A DNA stretch of 64,000 bases from Rhodanobacter sp. (GCA_040371205.1 AP031382.1:1361562-1425561); one strand, 5' to 3'. Positions 1 through 9,549 are shown, counted from the stretch's first letter. Notes: generated by a model not told the origin, from the letters alone. Made by a program: numbers and translations.

Positions 1-1275
1 GTGGAGTCGGCGATCATTGCGGCGACGCGCACGCGCACCGCGGTGGCGGTGCTGTTCGTGGATCTGGACGCGTTCAAGATCGTCAACGACAGCTACAGCC
101 ACGCCATCGGCGACCGCCTGCTGCAGAAAGTGGCCGAGCGCATCGGCCAGCAGTTGAGCAAGGACGGCGCGGCTGGCCGCATTGGCGGCGACGAGTTCAC
201 CGTGCTGCTGGACAACCTCGAACTTCGCGAGGATGCCGGGCCCGTGGCCGAGCGCCTGCTTGCCAGCCTGGCCGAACCGATCACCGTGGAAGACTGCGAA
301 CTGGCGTTGAGCGCCAGCATCGGCATTGCCGGTTATCCGCTGGACGGCGGCGACGCGGCCACCCTGATCGCCAACGCCGACGCCGCGATGTACTCGGCGA
401 AGAACAGCGAGCGCAACACTTTCCGCTTCTACACGCCGATCATGCAGGCCGATGCGCGCCAGCGCCTGCTGCTGGTGTCGGAGTTGCGCCGTGCATTGGC
501 CGAAGATGAGTTCCGCCTGAATTTCCAGCCCTGCATCGACATGCGCAGCGGACGCATCGTGGCGGTGGAGGCCTTGCTGCGCTGGAGGCACCCCAAGCGT
601 GGCGAGTTGCCGCCGTCGGAATTCATCCCGGTGGCGGAAAGCCTGGGCCTGATCCGCCGCATCGACGAATGGGTGCTGAAGTCGGCCTGCGCGCAGATCA
701 AGGAATGGGATCGCGCCGGCCTGCCGCCGATCCGCGTGGCAGTGAACGTGTCCGCGCGTTGGTTCGGCCACGCCGGTTTCATCACCCACCTCGACCGTAC
801 CCTGCAGGCGCACGGTGTGGCGCCAAGCCGGCTGGCGCTGGAAATCACCGAAGGCACCATGCTCAGGCTGGGCGACGATACCGAGCGCACCATGCATGCG
901 CTGCATACGCTCGGCGTGGAGGTGGCCATCGACGACTTCGGCACCGGCTATTCGTCGATGGCCTACCTCAAGCTGCCTTCGGTGACCAGCCTGAAGATCG
1001 ACCGCTCCTTCGTCACAGGGCTGCCGGACAACGCCAACGACGTGGCCATCGCCGAAGCCATCATGGCGATGGCGCGCAGCCTGGGGTTGCGCACGATTGC
1101 CGAGGGCATCGAGACCGAGGCGCAGCACGAGTTCCTGTTCCATGCCGGTTGCGACGAGGGGCAGGGCTATCTCTACGCCGCGGCCCTGCCGCCGGCTGCC
1201 ATCGAGCGCATGCTCAACACGCGCTCCCGGCCGGGGGCGGCATCGTTGAGTGTGGTGCCGCGGCGGAGCAGTTGA
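1..1275 (+). CDS. GGDEF-EAL cyclic-di-GMP protein, 5' end outside window
   Basis: This is the C-terminal part of a cyclic-di-GMP signalling protein. A GGDEF domain comes first, with an intact GGDEF motif at visible residues 62-66. Its usual opening stretch (LTGLPNR-like) is missing because the gene begins before the window, so the first codon here is not a real start. An EAL domain follows, with EALLR at 190-194, NVS at 249-251, DDFGTGYSS at 311-319, LKID at 331-334, AEGIET at 367-372 and QGY at 388-390. These are the residues expected of a working phosphodiesterase, so c-di-GMP hydrolysis is likely. The GGDEF part could be a cyclase or a GTP-binding regulator. Sensor domains, if any, lie upstream and cannot be seen. 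Confidence 0.93.
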   Translation: MESAIIAATRTRTAVAVLFVDLDAFKIVNDSYSHAIGDRLLQKVAERIGQQLSKDGAAGRIGGDEFTVLLDNLELREDAGPVAERLLASLAEPITVEDCELALSASIGIAGYPLDGGDAATLIANADAAMYSAKNSERNTFRFYTPIMQADARQRLLLVSELRRALAEDEFRLNFQPCIDMRSGRIVAVEALLRWRHPKRGELPPSEFIPVAESLGLIRRIDEWVLKSACAQIKEWDRAGLPPIRVAVNVSARWFGHAGFITHLDRTLQAHGVAPSRLALEITEGTMLRLGDDTERTMHALHTLGVEVAIDDFGTGYSSMAYLKLPSVTSLKIDRSFVTGLPDNANDVAIAEAIMAMARSLGLRTIAEGIETEAQHEFLFHAGCDEGQGYLYAAALPPAAIERMLNTRSRPGAASLSVVPRRSS

Positions 1276-1288
1276 TGGGGCGCTTCAC

Positions 1289-2101
1289 GTGACTCCGGCA
1301 TTCGATCTGGATGCCTATCTGCGGCGCATCGGCCATCGCGGCACGCTCCAGCCGGATTTCTCCACGCTGTGCGCGCTGGCGGCGGCCCATGCGGCGGCGA
1401 TTCCGTTCGAGAACCTCGACCCATGGCGTGGCGTGCCGGTGCTGTTGCAGCCCGCGGCCATCGAGCGGAAGTTGCTGCATCAGGGCCGCGGCGGTTATTG
1501 CTTCGAACAGAACCTGCTGTTTGCCGACGCGCTGCGCGCCGTCGGTTACGTGGTGCAAGGGCTGATCGCACGCGTGCTGTGGAACCAGCCCGAAGACGCG
1601 ATCACCGCGCAGACCCACATGCTGCTGCTTGCAAGCACAAGTGACGGCCGCTGGCTGGTCGACGTGGGTTTCGGCAGCATGACGCTGGCCGGCGCGCTGC
1701 GGCTGGAGCCCGGCGTGGCGCAGCCCACGGCGCTGGAGCCGTTTCGCCTGGTCGAGCGCGACGGGGAGTGGCGTCTGCAGGCCTGCGTGCGCGGCGACTG
1801 GCTCAACGTGTATCGCTTCGACCTGCAGCCGCGCGAGCACGTCGATTTCGCGGTGGCCAACCACTTCGTCTCGACTTTTCCCGATTCGCGTTTCGTGCGC
1901 CACCTGGTCGCGGCGCGCACCGCCGCCGACCGTCGCCTCAGCCTGCTCGACCGCGAGTTCACCGTGCGTCGGCCGGGCCGGGAGCCGGAGCGTCGCACGC
2001 TGCGCGACGGGGCAGAGGTGTGCGACGTGCTGGAGCGCGAATTCCTGCTGCGCCTGCCTGACCGCGACGAACTGGAACGGCGGATCGACCGTCTTTTCTG
2101 A
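1289..2101 (+). CDS. Arylamine N-acetyltransferase (NAT)
   Basis: The product transfers an acetyl group from acetyl-CoA to arylamines or hydrazines in the cytoplasm. With the GTG at 1289 as start it has 270 residues, close to the family norm of about 280. The NAT triad is visible: Cys71 in RGGYCFEQN, His110 in QTHMLLL and Asp125 in VDVGFGS. The reading frame stays open upstream to 1250, but that extension overlaps the GGDEF-EAL gene and lacks family character. The gene starts 13 bases after the preceding stop, so it may be co-transcribed with it. The natural substrate is not evident. Confidence 0.9.
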   Translation: MTPAFDLDAYLRRIGHRGTLQPDFSTLCALAAAHAAAIPFENLDPWRGVPVLLQPAAIERKLLHQGRGGYCFEQNLLFADALRAVGYVVQGLIARVLWNQPEDAITAQTHMLLLASTSDGRWLVDVGFGSMTLAGALRLEPGVAQPTALEPFRLVERDGEWRLQACVRGDWLNVYRFDLQPREHVDFAVANHFVSTFPDSRFVRHLVAARTAADRRLSLLDREFTVRRPGREPERRTLRDGAEVCDVLEREFLLRLPDRDELERRIDRLF

Positions 2102-2107
2102 GATGCC

Positions 2108-2785
2108 TCAGCTCTCCGCCCAGCGCCTGAGCAGGTTGTGGTACGTGCCGGTCAATTGCAGCACCGCGTCGCGGTCGGCGCCGGTGGCGATCAGGCGCTG
2201 GATGGAGGCGTCCAGCTCGAACAGCAGGCGGCGATGGCCGTCGTCGCGCACCAGGCTTTGCACCCAGAAGAACGCGGCCACGCGGGCGCCGCGCGTCACC
2301 GGCTGCACGCGATGCAGGCTGCTGGACGGGTAGATGATGGCGTCGCCGGCGGGCAGCTTCACCTCGTGCTCGCCGTAGGTGTCGCTGACGATCAGCTCGC
2401 CGCCGTCGTACTCGTCCGGTTCGCTGAGGAACAGCGTGCACGAGATATCGCTGCGCAATTGCTCGCCGTTGGGCAGCGCCATCACCGAGCCGTCGACGTG
2501 CATGCCGTATTCGCCGCCGCCTTCGTAGCGATTGAAGCGCGGCGGCAGCGTGCGCAAGGGCAGTGTGGCGGCGTGGTAGAGCGGGTTCGTCGCCAGCGCG
2601 GCCAGTACCACTTCGCCCAGTTGCCGGCGCAGCGGCGAGGCGTCGGGCAACTGCACGTTGCGTTTCACCTGCGCGCCTTGCGCTCCCACGGTTTCGCGGC
2701 CGTCGGTCCAGTCGGCGGCGTCCAGCGCGGCGCGTATCGGCCCAAGCCGGTCCTGGCTGAGGATGTCGGGGATGTGCAACAGCAT
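2108..2785 (-). CDS. piuC: PiuC/YbiX-type Fe(II)/2-oxoglutarate hydroxylase
   Basis: This 225-residue protein belongs to the PKHD-type hydroxylase family. The iron ligands His96 and Asp98 (GMHVDGS) and His158 (SLHRV) are present, and Arg168 sits where the 2-oxoglutarate carboxylate is bound. PiuC/YbiX proteins accompany TonB-dependent siderophore receptors. Here the gene lies 84 bases downstream of such a receptor on the same strand, as in the fiu-ybiX pair of enterobacteria. It is probably iron-regulated with the receptor. The substrate is unknown in the family; a role in handling catecholate siderophores is inferred from context. Confidence 0.92.
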   Translation of the reverse strand: MLLHIPDILSQDRLGPIRAALDAADWTDGRETVGAQGAQVKRNVQLPDASPLRRQLGEVVLAALATNPLYHAATLPLRTLPPRFNRYEGGGEYGMHVDGSVMALPNGEQLRSDISCTLFLSEPDEYDGGELIVSDTYGEHEVKLPAGDAIIYPSSSLHRVQPVTRGARVAAFFWVQSLVRDDGHRRLLFELDASIQRLIATGADRDAVLQLTGTYHNLLRRWAES

Positions 2786-2803
2786 GGGTGTGGTTCCTCG
2801 ACG

Positions 2804-2832
2804 CGGAAAGCCTTCCCGTAGGAAGGTTTCCG
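2804..2832 (-). other. Intercistronic hairpin between receptor and piuC
   Basis: The arms CGGAAAGCCTTCC and GGAAGGTTTCCG pair over about 12 bases with one bulged base and a four-base CGTA loop. The hairpin sits in the 84-base gap between the receptor stop and the piuC start. It has no T-run on the coding strand, so it looks more like an mRNA-stability or partial-attenuation element than a full terminator. Confidence 0.45.
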
Positions 2833-2869
2833 AGTGTGCCTGAAACCGCAGGCCGCGGCCTGACGTGCG

Positions 2870-5221
2870 TCAGAAATGGAAATTGGCGGTGAGCATGCCC
2901 GAACGCGGCGTGCCCGGAATGTAGCGGTAGCCGCTCTTGTTGATCGATGCGACGTAGGTCTTGTCGAACAGGTTGTAGAAGTTGAGCTGCAGGTCGAGAT
3001 GCGGATTGATCGTGTAGGTGGCCATCGCGTCGAACACCCAGTACGACTTGGCGTACTGCGGCGTGCCGATGGCGCCGTCGACGCCGCGCTGCATTTCGCC
3101 GGAGTAGCGCGCGCCGCCGCCGATGACGAGGCCGAACGGCAGGCGATAGGTGGTCCAGCTGGTGAACGCGTTCTTCGGCGTGTAGGCCAGCACGTTGCTG
3201 CCGTCGGCGGCGGGTGCGGCTGAGGACGTGGCGCTGCTGACGGCGCCACTGCTGAGGCTGGTGTGCATGCTGGTGAAGCCGGCATTGACCGCCCAATTCG
3301 GGGTGATCTGGCCGATGGCGGTGATCTCGACGCCCTGCACGCGCTTCTGGCCGATCTGGTAGTACAGCAGGGTGGTGGGATCCTGCTCCAGGTCGTCGCT
3401 GACGGTGGTGCGATAGAGCGCGGCGGTCAACAGCAGGTGTTCGTCGAACAGGTTCCACTTGGTGCCCACTTCGGCGGTGCGGGCGCGCTCGGGTTCGAGC
3501 ATCGGGTTGTCCGCGCTCTTGGTGGAGCTGTTCAACGACAGGCTGCTGCCGCCTGGCGGTTGCGCCGCCGTGGACAATGCCGCGTAGACGCTGCCGTTGG
3601 CCGCCGGCTTGTAGATCAGCGCGAGTTGCCAACTGGTGAGGTTGCCGGAGGTATCGGCATCCAGGCCAGGCACGATGGTGCCGGTGGCCAGGTTGCCGCA
3701 GGCCGGGCCGCTCTTGCCGCCGCAGGCGACCGCGCTGTCGAAGTCGGTGTCGTAATGATCGAGGCGTGCGCCGGCGTTGACCTGCCACCGCTCGCCGAAT
3801 TTCAGCGTGTCGAACAGGTAGGCGGCCGCCGTGTCGGTGCTGCCGCGGGTCCAGCCGCCGTTGGGGCCGTAGAGCAGCGCGTTGCCGACCTCGGGACTCG
3901 GAGCGTAGAGGCTGGCCGCGGGCCAGGTGCTGCCGTTCAGCGCGGCGAGTGTGGTGGTGTTGAGCTTTTCCTGGCTCAGCTCGATGCCGGTGCTGAGGTT
4001 GTGGGTGACGGGGCCGGTATCGAAGTTGGCGGTGAGATTGAGCTGGTTGGCGACGATGCGGTTGATCTGGTCCTCGAAGTTCGGGTTGCTGCGCGCCAGC
4101 GTCCAGGTGGACGGATCGGCCGGGTCGGGCGTCTTCAGGTTGGCGGCGGTGGCGGTGAACGAGGTCAGCAGATAGTTCTCCTGCGTGCGGCCCCAGCGCA
4201 GCGTGTCGTGCAGCGATACGTTGTCGGAGAAGTCGTGTTGCAGGATCGCGGTGAACAGGCTCTCGACGGCATGGTCGTGATCCTGGTCGGTGCCGTAGAA
4301 GTTGGCCGGATCGACCGTCGGCGCATCGGCGATGAACGGTCGCGTGGGATCGGGCGAGGAGTAGCCGGGCAGGCCGATGGTCGGCACGCCGCCATCGGGC
4401 ACGTTGTCCTGCTTCACGTGCAGGAAGTCGAGGTACACGCGCGTGGGCGTGTTCAGTCCGAGTGCCAGCGAGGGAGCCACGCCCCAGCGGTCGTTCTTCA
4501 CGTCGTGGCGGCCGGGCACGCCGCTTTTTTGGTCGAGCAGGTTGAGGCGGAAGGCGGCACCGTCGCCGATCTGCCGGTTCCAGTCGGCGGTGGCGCGCTT
4601 CTGGTTGTAGCTGCCGTAGGCGACCGACCCGGACAAGGCGTTTTCGAGCGTGGGTTGCTTGGTCACCATGTTGATGGCGCCGGAAGGCGCGGTGCGGCCG
4701 TATTCCGTGCTGTCCGGGCCTTTGGTCACTTCGACCTGCTCGATGTTGAAGACGTCGCGCGAGAGGGTGTTCAGATCGCGCACGCCGTCCACGAAGACGC
4801 TGCTGGCGGTGTTGAAGCCACGCATGTAGATGGCGTCGCCGGTGTTGGTGGAGCCGTTTTCGCCCAGGAAGAAGGTGCCTACGCCGGGCGTGTTGCGCAG
4901 CGCCTCGGTGAGCGTGGTCGCGCCTTGCTGCTCGATCAGGTCCTTGCCGATCACCTGGATGGTCTGCGGCGTGTCCACCAGCGGCTGGGTGAACTTGGGC
5001 GAGGAGAGCTGCGCGGTAGTGGCGACGCCTTCCACGGTGACGCCTTGCAGGTGCCTGGCCTGGGCGATCTGCGGCGCGTCGTTGGCGGGGGCCGAGGTAT
5101 CGGTCGCGGACGCCATCGACGGTAGCGCCAACGCGAGGCTGGTGGCCAGCGTGGCGGCGGTCAGCGCGGGGGTGTGGTTGCGGCGTGCAACGGGATGCTT
5201 GCGGCTGTTGACGAAACCCAT
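2870..5221 (-). CDS. TonB-dependent catecholate siderophore receptor (Fiu-like)
   Basis: This outer-membrane receptor imports ferric siderophores using TonB energy. I place the start at 5221 (MGFVNSRKHP) because GAGGAG lies nine bases before it; the open frame runs on to 5386 without such a site. The protein has 783 residues. A signal sequence ends near SMASA, followed by a plug domain (QTIQVIGKDLIEQQ, then RGFNTASSVFVDGVRD and GPDSTEYGRTAPSGAIN), then a long beta-barrel ending in an aromatic residue (NFHF). The plug and barrel resemble Fiu/CirA-type catecholate receptors. The piuC gene follows downstream and a Fur-box-like site lies upstream, so iron repression is expected. The ligand itself cannot be read from the sequence. 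Confidence 0.92.
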   Translation of the reverse strand: MGFVNSRKHPVARRNHTPALTAATLATSLALALPSMASATDTSAPANDAPQIAQARHLQGVTVEGVATTAQLSSPKFTQPLVDTPQTIQVIGKDLIEQQGATTLTEALRNTPGVGTFFLGENGSTNTGDAIYMRGFNTASSVFVDGVRDLNTLSRDVFNIEQVEVTKGPDSTEYGRTAPSGAINMVTKQPTLENALSGSVAYGSYNQKRATADWNRQIGDGAAFRLNLLDQKSGVPGRHDVKNDRWGVAPSLALGLNTPTRVYLDFLHVKQDNVPDGGVPTIGLPGYSSPDPTRPFIADAPTVDPANFYGTDQDHDHAVESLFTAILQHDFSDNVSLHDTLRWGRTQENYLLTSFTATAANLKTPDPADPSTWTLARSNPNFEDQINRIVANQLNLTANFDTGPVTHNLSTGIELSQEKLNTTTLAALNGSTWPAASLYAPSPEVGNALLYGPNGGWTRGSTDTAAAYLFDTLKFGERWQVNAGARLDHYDTDFDSAVACGGKSGPACGNLATGTIVPGLDADTSGNLTSWQLALIYKPAANGSVYAALSTAAQPPGGSSLSLNSSTKSADNPMLEPERARTAEVGTKWNLFDEHLLLTAALYRTTVSDDLEQDPTTLLYYQIGQKRVQGVEITAIGQITPNWAVNAGFTSMHTSLSSGAVSSATSSAAPAADGSNVLAYTPKNAFTSWTTYRLPFGLVIGGGARYSGEMQRGVDGAIGTPQYAKSYWVFDAMATYTINPHLDLQLNFYNLFDKTYVASINKSGYRYIPGTPRSGMLTANFHF

Positions 5222-5330
5222 CGTTGAAAGCTCCTCGACGATATTCATGGAAGGCGGTTGCAAGGGGGATTGCCCGTCGCGAGTCGCGATGGCTCGGGCT
5301 GGTCCTGCAGGGCGTGTCGAGGTTAATTCA

Positions 5331-5349
5331 AATAAGAATGATTCGCAAT
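5331..5349 (-). promoter_or_regulatory. Fur-box-like operator
   Basis: Read on the minus strand the site is ATTGCGAATCATTCTTATT, which resembles the Fur consensus built from NATWAT hexamers. It stands out as AT-rich in a GC-rich region and lies about 110 bases upstream of the receptor start. Iron-dependent repression of the receptor-piuC pair is inferred. Confidence 0.55.
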
Positions 5350-5441
5350 AAGATTCAATATGGAAATCGCGTGCGCGCCGACGCAAGGCGGCTGCACGGC
5401 GCTACGCTTGAAAGGATGCAGCCACGAGGAGAATTCAAACG

Positions 5442-6368
5442 ATGCGCATCCTGATCGTCGGAGCCGGCGCCACGGGCGGCTATTTCGGCGGCCGCCTGTT
5501 GCAGGCCGGACGGGACGTGACCTTCCTGGTGCGCGAGCGCCGCGCCGCCCTGCTTGCGGAGCATGGCCTGCGCATCCGCAGCGCGCTGGGCGATGCCGAC
5601 ATCGCCGCACCGCCCACCCTCACCGTGGACACCGTGCGCGGACCGTTCGATCTCGTGCTGCTCGGCTGCAAGGCCTGGGACCTGCCGCAGGCCATCGAGG
5701 ACATCGTGCCCGCCGTGGGCCAGCGCAGCGTGGTGCTGCCCGTGCTCAACGGCATGCGCCAGCTCGAACTGCTCGATGCGCGTTTCGGCGCGGCGCGCGT
5801 GCTGGGCGGCCAATGCGCGATCGCCGCCACGCTGGACGAAGATGGTTGCGTACGGCACCTCAACCGCATGCACAGCCTCGGCTTCGGCGAGCGCGACGGC
5901 GGCGACTCGGAACGCGTGCAACGCATCGCGCAGGCGATGGCGGGGGCGAACTTCGATGCGCGCGCCAGCCGCCATGCCGTGCAGGACATGTGGGACAAGT
6001 GGGTGTTTCTCGCCAGCCTTGCCGGCATCACCTGCCTGATGCGCGCGCCGGTGGGCGACATCGTGGCAGCGCCCGGCGGTCGCGAGGCCACGCTGGCCCT
6101 GCTCGACGATTGCCGCCGCATCGCTGCTGCCTGCGGCCACGAGCCGGATGCGAGGGTGATTGAGCGTGCCGTCGGCATGCTGACCGAGGCGGGCTCCACG
6201 CTCAGCGCCTCGATGCTGCGCGACCTTGAACAGGGTGGCCGCATCGAAGCCGACCACGTGATCGGCGATCTGCTGGCGCGTGGCGAAGCGCACGGGGTGG
6301 AGATGCCGATGCTGCGCCTCGCCTACACGCAGCTGAAGGCGTATGAGGCGCGCAGGGCGCGCAGCTGA
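5442..6368 (+). CDS. panE: 2-dehydropantoate 2-reductase (PanE/ApbA family)
   Basis: The 308-residue protein has an N-terminal Rossmann motif GAGATGGYFGG at residues 7-17 and the family's LLGCKAWDL segment, whose lysine is at the catalytic position. The C-terminal helical domain carries DKWVFLASLAGITCL, which resembles the NxxxN/K-type segment of ketopantoate reductases. The usual reaction is NADPH-dependent reduction of ketopantoate to pantoate for coenzyme A synthesis. Many bacteria hold several PanE-like paralogues that act on other 2-oxo acids, and no pantothenate genes are nearby, so the substrate is uncertain. A GAGGAG site precedes the ATG. The gene is divergent from the siderophore receptor. 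Confidence 0.82.
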   Translation: MRILIVGAGATGGYFGGRLLQAGRDVTFLVRERRAALLAEHGLRIRSALGDADIAAPPTLTVDTVRGPFDLVLLGCKAWDLPQAIEDIVPAVGQRSVVLPVLNGMRQLELLDARFGAARVLGGQCAIAATLDEDGCVRHLNRMHSLGFGERDGGDSERVQRIAQAMAGANFDARASRHAVQDMWDKWVFLASLAGITCLMRAPVGDIVAAPGGREATLALLDDCRRIAAACGHEPDARVIERAVGMLTEAGSTLSASMLRDLEQGGRIEADHVIGDLLARGEAHGVEMPMLRLAYTQLKAYEARRARS

Positions 6369-6408
6369 GCAACCGCGGCGTCCTGCCGGGCGGTGCCGGG
6401 CGCAGATG

Positions 6409-6435
6409 AAAAAACGCCGCGCTTGCGCGCGGCGT
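6409..6435 (-). terminator. Rho-independent terminator of pepO
   Basis: ACGCCGCGC at 6414-6422 pairs perfectly with GCGCGGCGT at 6427-6435 around a four-base loop. On the minus strand the stem is followed by a run of T residues (the A-run at 6409-6414), 48 bases after the peptidase stop. It also lies just past the end of the convergent panE gene. Confidence 0.8.
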
Positions 6436-6482
6436 CGAGAAGCATGCGGGCCGCGACGGAAACCGCCGCGGCCCGCAGGGAC

Positions 6483-8621
6483 TTACCAGATCTTCACCTG
6501 CTTGTCGCCCGAGCGCACCATGGCGTCGCCCGGCTTGCACTGGAAGGCAGTGGCGAAGGCCGTCATGTCCGACGGCGAGGCGATGGCGCGGATCGCGATC
6601 GGCGAATGCGGATCGGTGTTGAGGCGCAACTCGGCCGCCTTCTCGCGCATGCTGCCGCGCCACACGCGCGCCCAGTTGAGGAAGAAGCGCTGGTCTTCGG
6701 TGTAGCCGTCGATCTTCTTGTCGGCCTCGGCCGGATCCTTCTTCAGCGCGGTCTGCAGCGCGTCGTAGGCGATGTTGAGGCCGCCCAGGTCGGCGATGTT
6801 CTCGCCCAGGGTCAGCTTGCCGTTGACGTGCAGGTCGGGCTTGCCGGGGATCGGGGCATAGCCGTCGTACTGCTGCACCAGCGCCGCGGTGCGCGCATCG
6901 AACGCCTTCTTGTCCTGCGGCGTCCACCAGTTGACGCGGTTGCCGTCGCCGTCGAACTGGCTGCCCTGGTCGTCGAAGCCGTGGCTGGACTCGTGGCCGA
7001 TCACCGCGCCGATGCCGCCGTAGTTGATTGCGTCGTCGCCGTGCGCATAGAAGAACGGCGCCTGCAGGATCGCGGCCGGGAAGTTGATGGTGTTGGTGCT
7101 GGGGTCGTAGTAGGCGTTGACCGTCTGCGGGGTCATGCCCCATTCCTTGCGGTCGGTCTTCTTGCCGATGTGCGACAGGTCGAACTGGTAGTTGTACTTC
7201 TGCGCCGCCTGCAGGTTGGCGTACCAGTTGTCCGGGCTGATGGTCAGGCCGGACCAGTTGCGCCACTCGTCCTGGTCGGGGTAGCCGATCTTGGGCAGGA
7301 ACTTGTTCCACTTGTCGATGGCCTTGGCCTTGGTGGCGTCGCTCATCCAGTCGAGGTGCTCGATGCGGTTCTTCAGCGCGTCGCGCACGTTGGTGACCAG
7401 TTCCTCGGCGCGCTGCTTGGCTTCCGGCGTGAAGTACTTGGCCACGTACAGCTCGCCCAGGCCCATGCCCATCGCATGGTTGACGCCGCCCAGCACCTGC
7501 TTCCAGCGCGCCTTCTGCTCCGGCTGGCCGTACAGGGTCTTGCCGTAGAAGGCAAAGCGGTTGTCGCGGAACGCCTTGGACAGCGCGCCCGAGGCATCGT
7601 CGATGGTGTGGAAGCGCAGGTAGGCCTGCCACTCGGAGGCCGGCGCGCTGGCCAGCAGCTTGTCGAACTCGGCGAAGAACTTCGGCTGCGACAGCGAGAA
7701 GCCCTTGTCGATGGTCACGCCCTGGGTCTTGAAGAACTGTTCCCAGCTGAAGTGCGGGGTGACCTTGTCGGCCTCCTTGACGGTGACGAAGTGGTACTGG
7801 TTGTCGAGGTCGCGCATCTCGGTGGGCGCCAGCGAGGCGCCGGCCAGCGCGGTCTCGAACTTCATCACTTCGTCGGCCTGCTTCTTGGCGTCGGCCTCGG
7901 ACACGCCGGTCAGCTCCAGCGTCTTGGCGATGTAGTCCAGGTAGGCGCTGCGCAGGTCCTTGTACTCGGGCTTGAAGTAGTAGTCCTTGGTCGGCAGGCC
8001 CAGGCCGCCCTGCATGGCGTAGCCGATCTGCTGGGTGGCGTCCTTGAAGTCGGCGCCGGAACCGAAGCCGAACACCTGGCCGTTGCCGTCGGCGGCGCTC
8101 TGGTCGAGGTAGTTCACGATCTCGGCGGTGTTCTTCAGGCCGTCGATGGCGGCAAGCTGGGGCTTGATCGGATCGAAGCCGGCCTTCTCGATGGCGGCGT
8201 CGTCCATGCCGGACTTGTACAGCCAGCCGATCTTCTGCTCGACCGAACCGGCCTTGGCGCTGTCGGCGTTCTTGGCGGCGTCCTCGACGAGCTGATGCTG
8301 GTCGTCCAGGCTCTTCTCGGCCAGCTCGGCAAACGAACCCCAGCCGGCCTGGTCGGCCGGGATCGGGTTGGCGGCGACCCACTTCGCGTTGACGAAGCTG
8401 TTGAAGTCCGTGCAGGCCTCGCTGCTCGGACCCAGCTCGCTGACGTCGAACACGCTCTTCGGAGCGGCAGCCGCGGCGGTGCTGGCGGAGGCGGCCGGGG
8501 CAGCCGCGGTGGCGGGCTTGGCCGGCGCCGGGGCGGCGGCCTGTTCGCTCTTGCCGCAGCCGGTCAGGGCCAGCGCGACGGCGGCGGCCAGCGCCAGGGG
8601 CTTCAGGAATTGCTGCGTCAT
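6483..8621 (-). CDS. pepO: M13 (neprilysin/PepO) family zinc metallopeptidase, lipoprotein
   Basis: The protein has 712 residues. It starts with a lipoprotein signal whose lipobox LTGC places the lipidated cysteine at residue 22, followed by an Ala/Pro-rich linker. This points to a periplasm-facing, membrane-anchored enzyme. The M13 hallmarks are present: NAYYDP at 502-507, the zinc motif HESSH at 543-547, a downstream ENIADLGG supplying the third ligand, and a C-terminal CKPGDAMV segment ending in IW. The family cleaves oligopeptides of limited size. An AGAGGG ribosome site lies seven bases before the ATG. The gene is followed by a strong terminator and appears monocistronic. Confidence 0.95.
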   Translation of the reverse strand: MTQQFLKPLALAAAVALALTGCGKSEQAAAPAPAKPATAAAPAASASTAAAAAPKSVFDVSELGPSSEACTDFNSFVNAKWVAANPIPADQAGWGSFAELAEKSLDDQHQLVEDAAKNADSAKAGSVEQKIGWLYKSGMDDAAIEKAGFDPIKPQLAAIDGLKNTAEIVNYLDQSAADGNGQVFGFGSGADFKDATQQIGYAMQGGLGLPTKDYYFKPEYKDLRSAYLDYIAKTLELTGVSEADAKKQADEVMKFETALAGASLAPTEMRDLDNQYHFVTVKEADKVTPHFSWEQFFKTQGVTIDKGFSLSQPKFFAEFDKLLASAPASEWQAYLRFHTIDDASGALSKAFRDNRFAFYGKTLYGQPEQKARWKQVLGGVNHAMGMGLGELYVAKYFTPEAKQRAEELVTNVRDALKNRIEHLDWMSDATKAKAIDKWNKFLPKIGYPDQDEWRNWSGLTISPDNWYANLQAAQKYNYQFDLSHIGKKTDRKEWGMTPQTVNAYYDPSTNTINFPAAILQAPFFYAHGDDAINYGGIGAVIGHESSHGFDDQGSQFDGDGNRVNWWTPQDKKAFDARTAALVQQYDGYAPIPGKPDLHVNGKLTLGENIADLGGLNIAYDALQTALKKDPAEADKKIDGYTEDQRFFLNWARVWRGSMREKAAELRLNTDPHSPIAIRAIASPSDMTAFATAFQCKPGDAMVRSGDKQVKIW

Positions 8622-8748
8622 GGATTTCCCTCTTTCATGGTTGTGGTGCCGCCGTGGCGGCGCATTGCGCGTGCTGGCCGGTCGTGGGCACGGTGCCCCT
8701 CCGGCCTCGACCGATCACGCTAGGCCATTCGTCATGGGCGGCACAGTG

Positions 8749-9423
8749 TCAAAGGTCAGGGGTGGCGGCCGGCAGCCGCTGCGTGGCGGGCAGGTTGCCT
8801 TCCGGCGCCACCGCGCCGCCGGAGATGATGAAGGCCATCGCCTGGTCCATCGTCCAGTCGGTGGGCGTGAGTTCGTTCATCGGCACCAGTTCCAGGTAGC
8901 CGCCGGTGGGGTTGGGCGTGGTGGGGATGTAAACCGCGGCCATCTCGCGGCCGGTGCCTTGCTCGATCAGCGTGCGGGTGACGAAGCCCACCACCTTCAT
9001 GCCCGGACGCGGGAAATCCACCAGCACCACGCGCTGCGTGCCGCCGGGCTTGTTCTGCAGCACTGCGGTCAGTTTCTTGGTGCCGCCGTAGATGGTCTGC
9101 ACCAGCGGGATGCGCTGCAGCAGCGCGTCGAAGGCATCCAGCAGGCGCTTGCCGATCACCCGGTTCGCCAGCCAGCCCACCGAGTACAGGCCGCCCAGCG
9201 TCAGCAGTAGGGCGAACACGTAGACCAGCCAGGTCTCGCCGTTGAGCGTGTCGCGCGCATGCGGCGCCAACAGGCCCAGTGCCTCCATCAATGCCGTCAC
9301 CATCGGCGCGCCGATGCCGGCCAGCAGGCCCAGCACGAACTTGAAGACCAGCAACGTGACCCATAGCGGCAGGAAGGTGAGCAAGCCGGTGATCAGATAG
9401 CGTTTGACGCGCAAGGGTGGCAT
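8749..9423 (-). CDS. DUF502 inner-membrane protein
   Basis: The 224-residue protein has the DUF502 layout. A basic N-terminus (RVKRYLITG) leads into a first membrane helix, and a second helix follows (YVFALLLTLGGLYSVGWLA). A soluble C-terminal half contains IYGGTKKL and VVLVDFPRPGMKVVGFVTR. The family is widespread in bacteria and lacks an agreed function; links to membrane integrity or transport have been suggested. I chose the ATG at 9423 because family members begin close to this RYxxTG segment. An ATG at 9456 would add eleven residues. The start lies opposite the divergent sigma-factor gene, so the two share an upstream region. Confidence 0.85.
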   Translation of the reverse strand: MPPLRVKRYLITGLLTFLPLWVTLLVFKFVLGLLAGIGAPMVTALMEALGLLAPHARDTLNGETWLVYVFALLLTLGGLYSVGWLANRVIGKRLLDAFDALLQRIPLVQTIYGGTKKLTAVLQNKPGGTQRVVLVDFPRPGMKVVGFVTRTLIEQGTGREMAAVYIPTTPNPTGGYLELVPMNELTPTDWTMDQAMAFIISGGAVAPEGNLPATQRLPAATPDL

Positions 9424-9549
9424 GGCAATTCGCCCGAAGTGCGGAGGATCGGCCATTGTAGTCAGTGGCCACGGCCCGATTGGGTGCACTGTGATTTTTT
9501 CCGTGTCCGTGCGAATCATCTGGACAACGACGGAAACGCGTGGACGGAC

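Noticed and set aside
1959-3788. A minus-strand open frame of 609 codons
   Set aside because: It overlaps piuC and the TonB receptor in another frame on the same strand and has an Arg-rich translation typical of out-of-frame GC-rich DNA.
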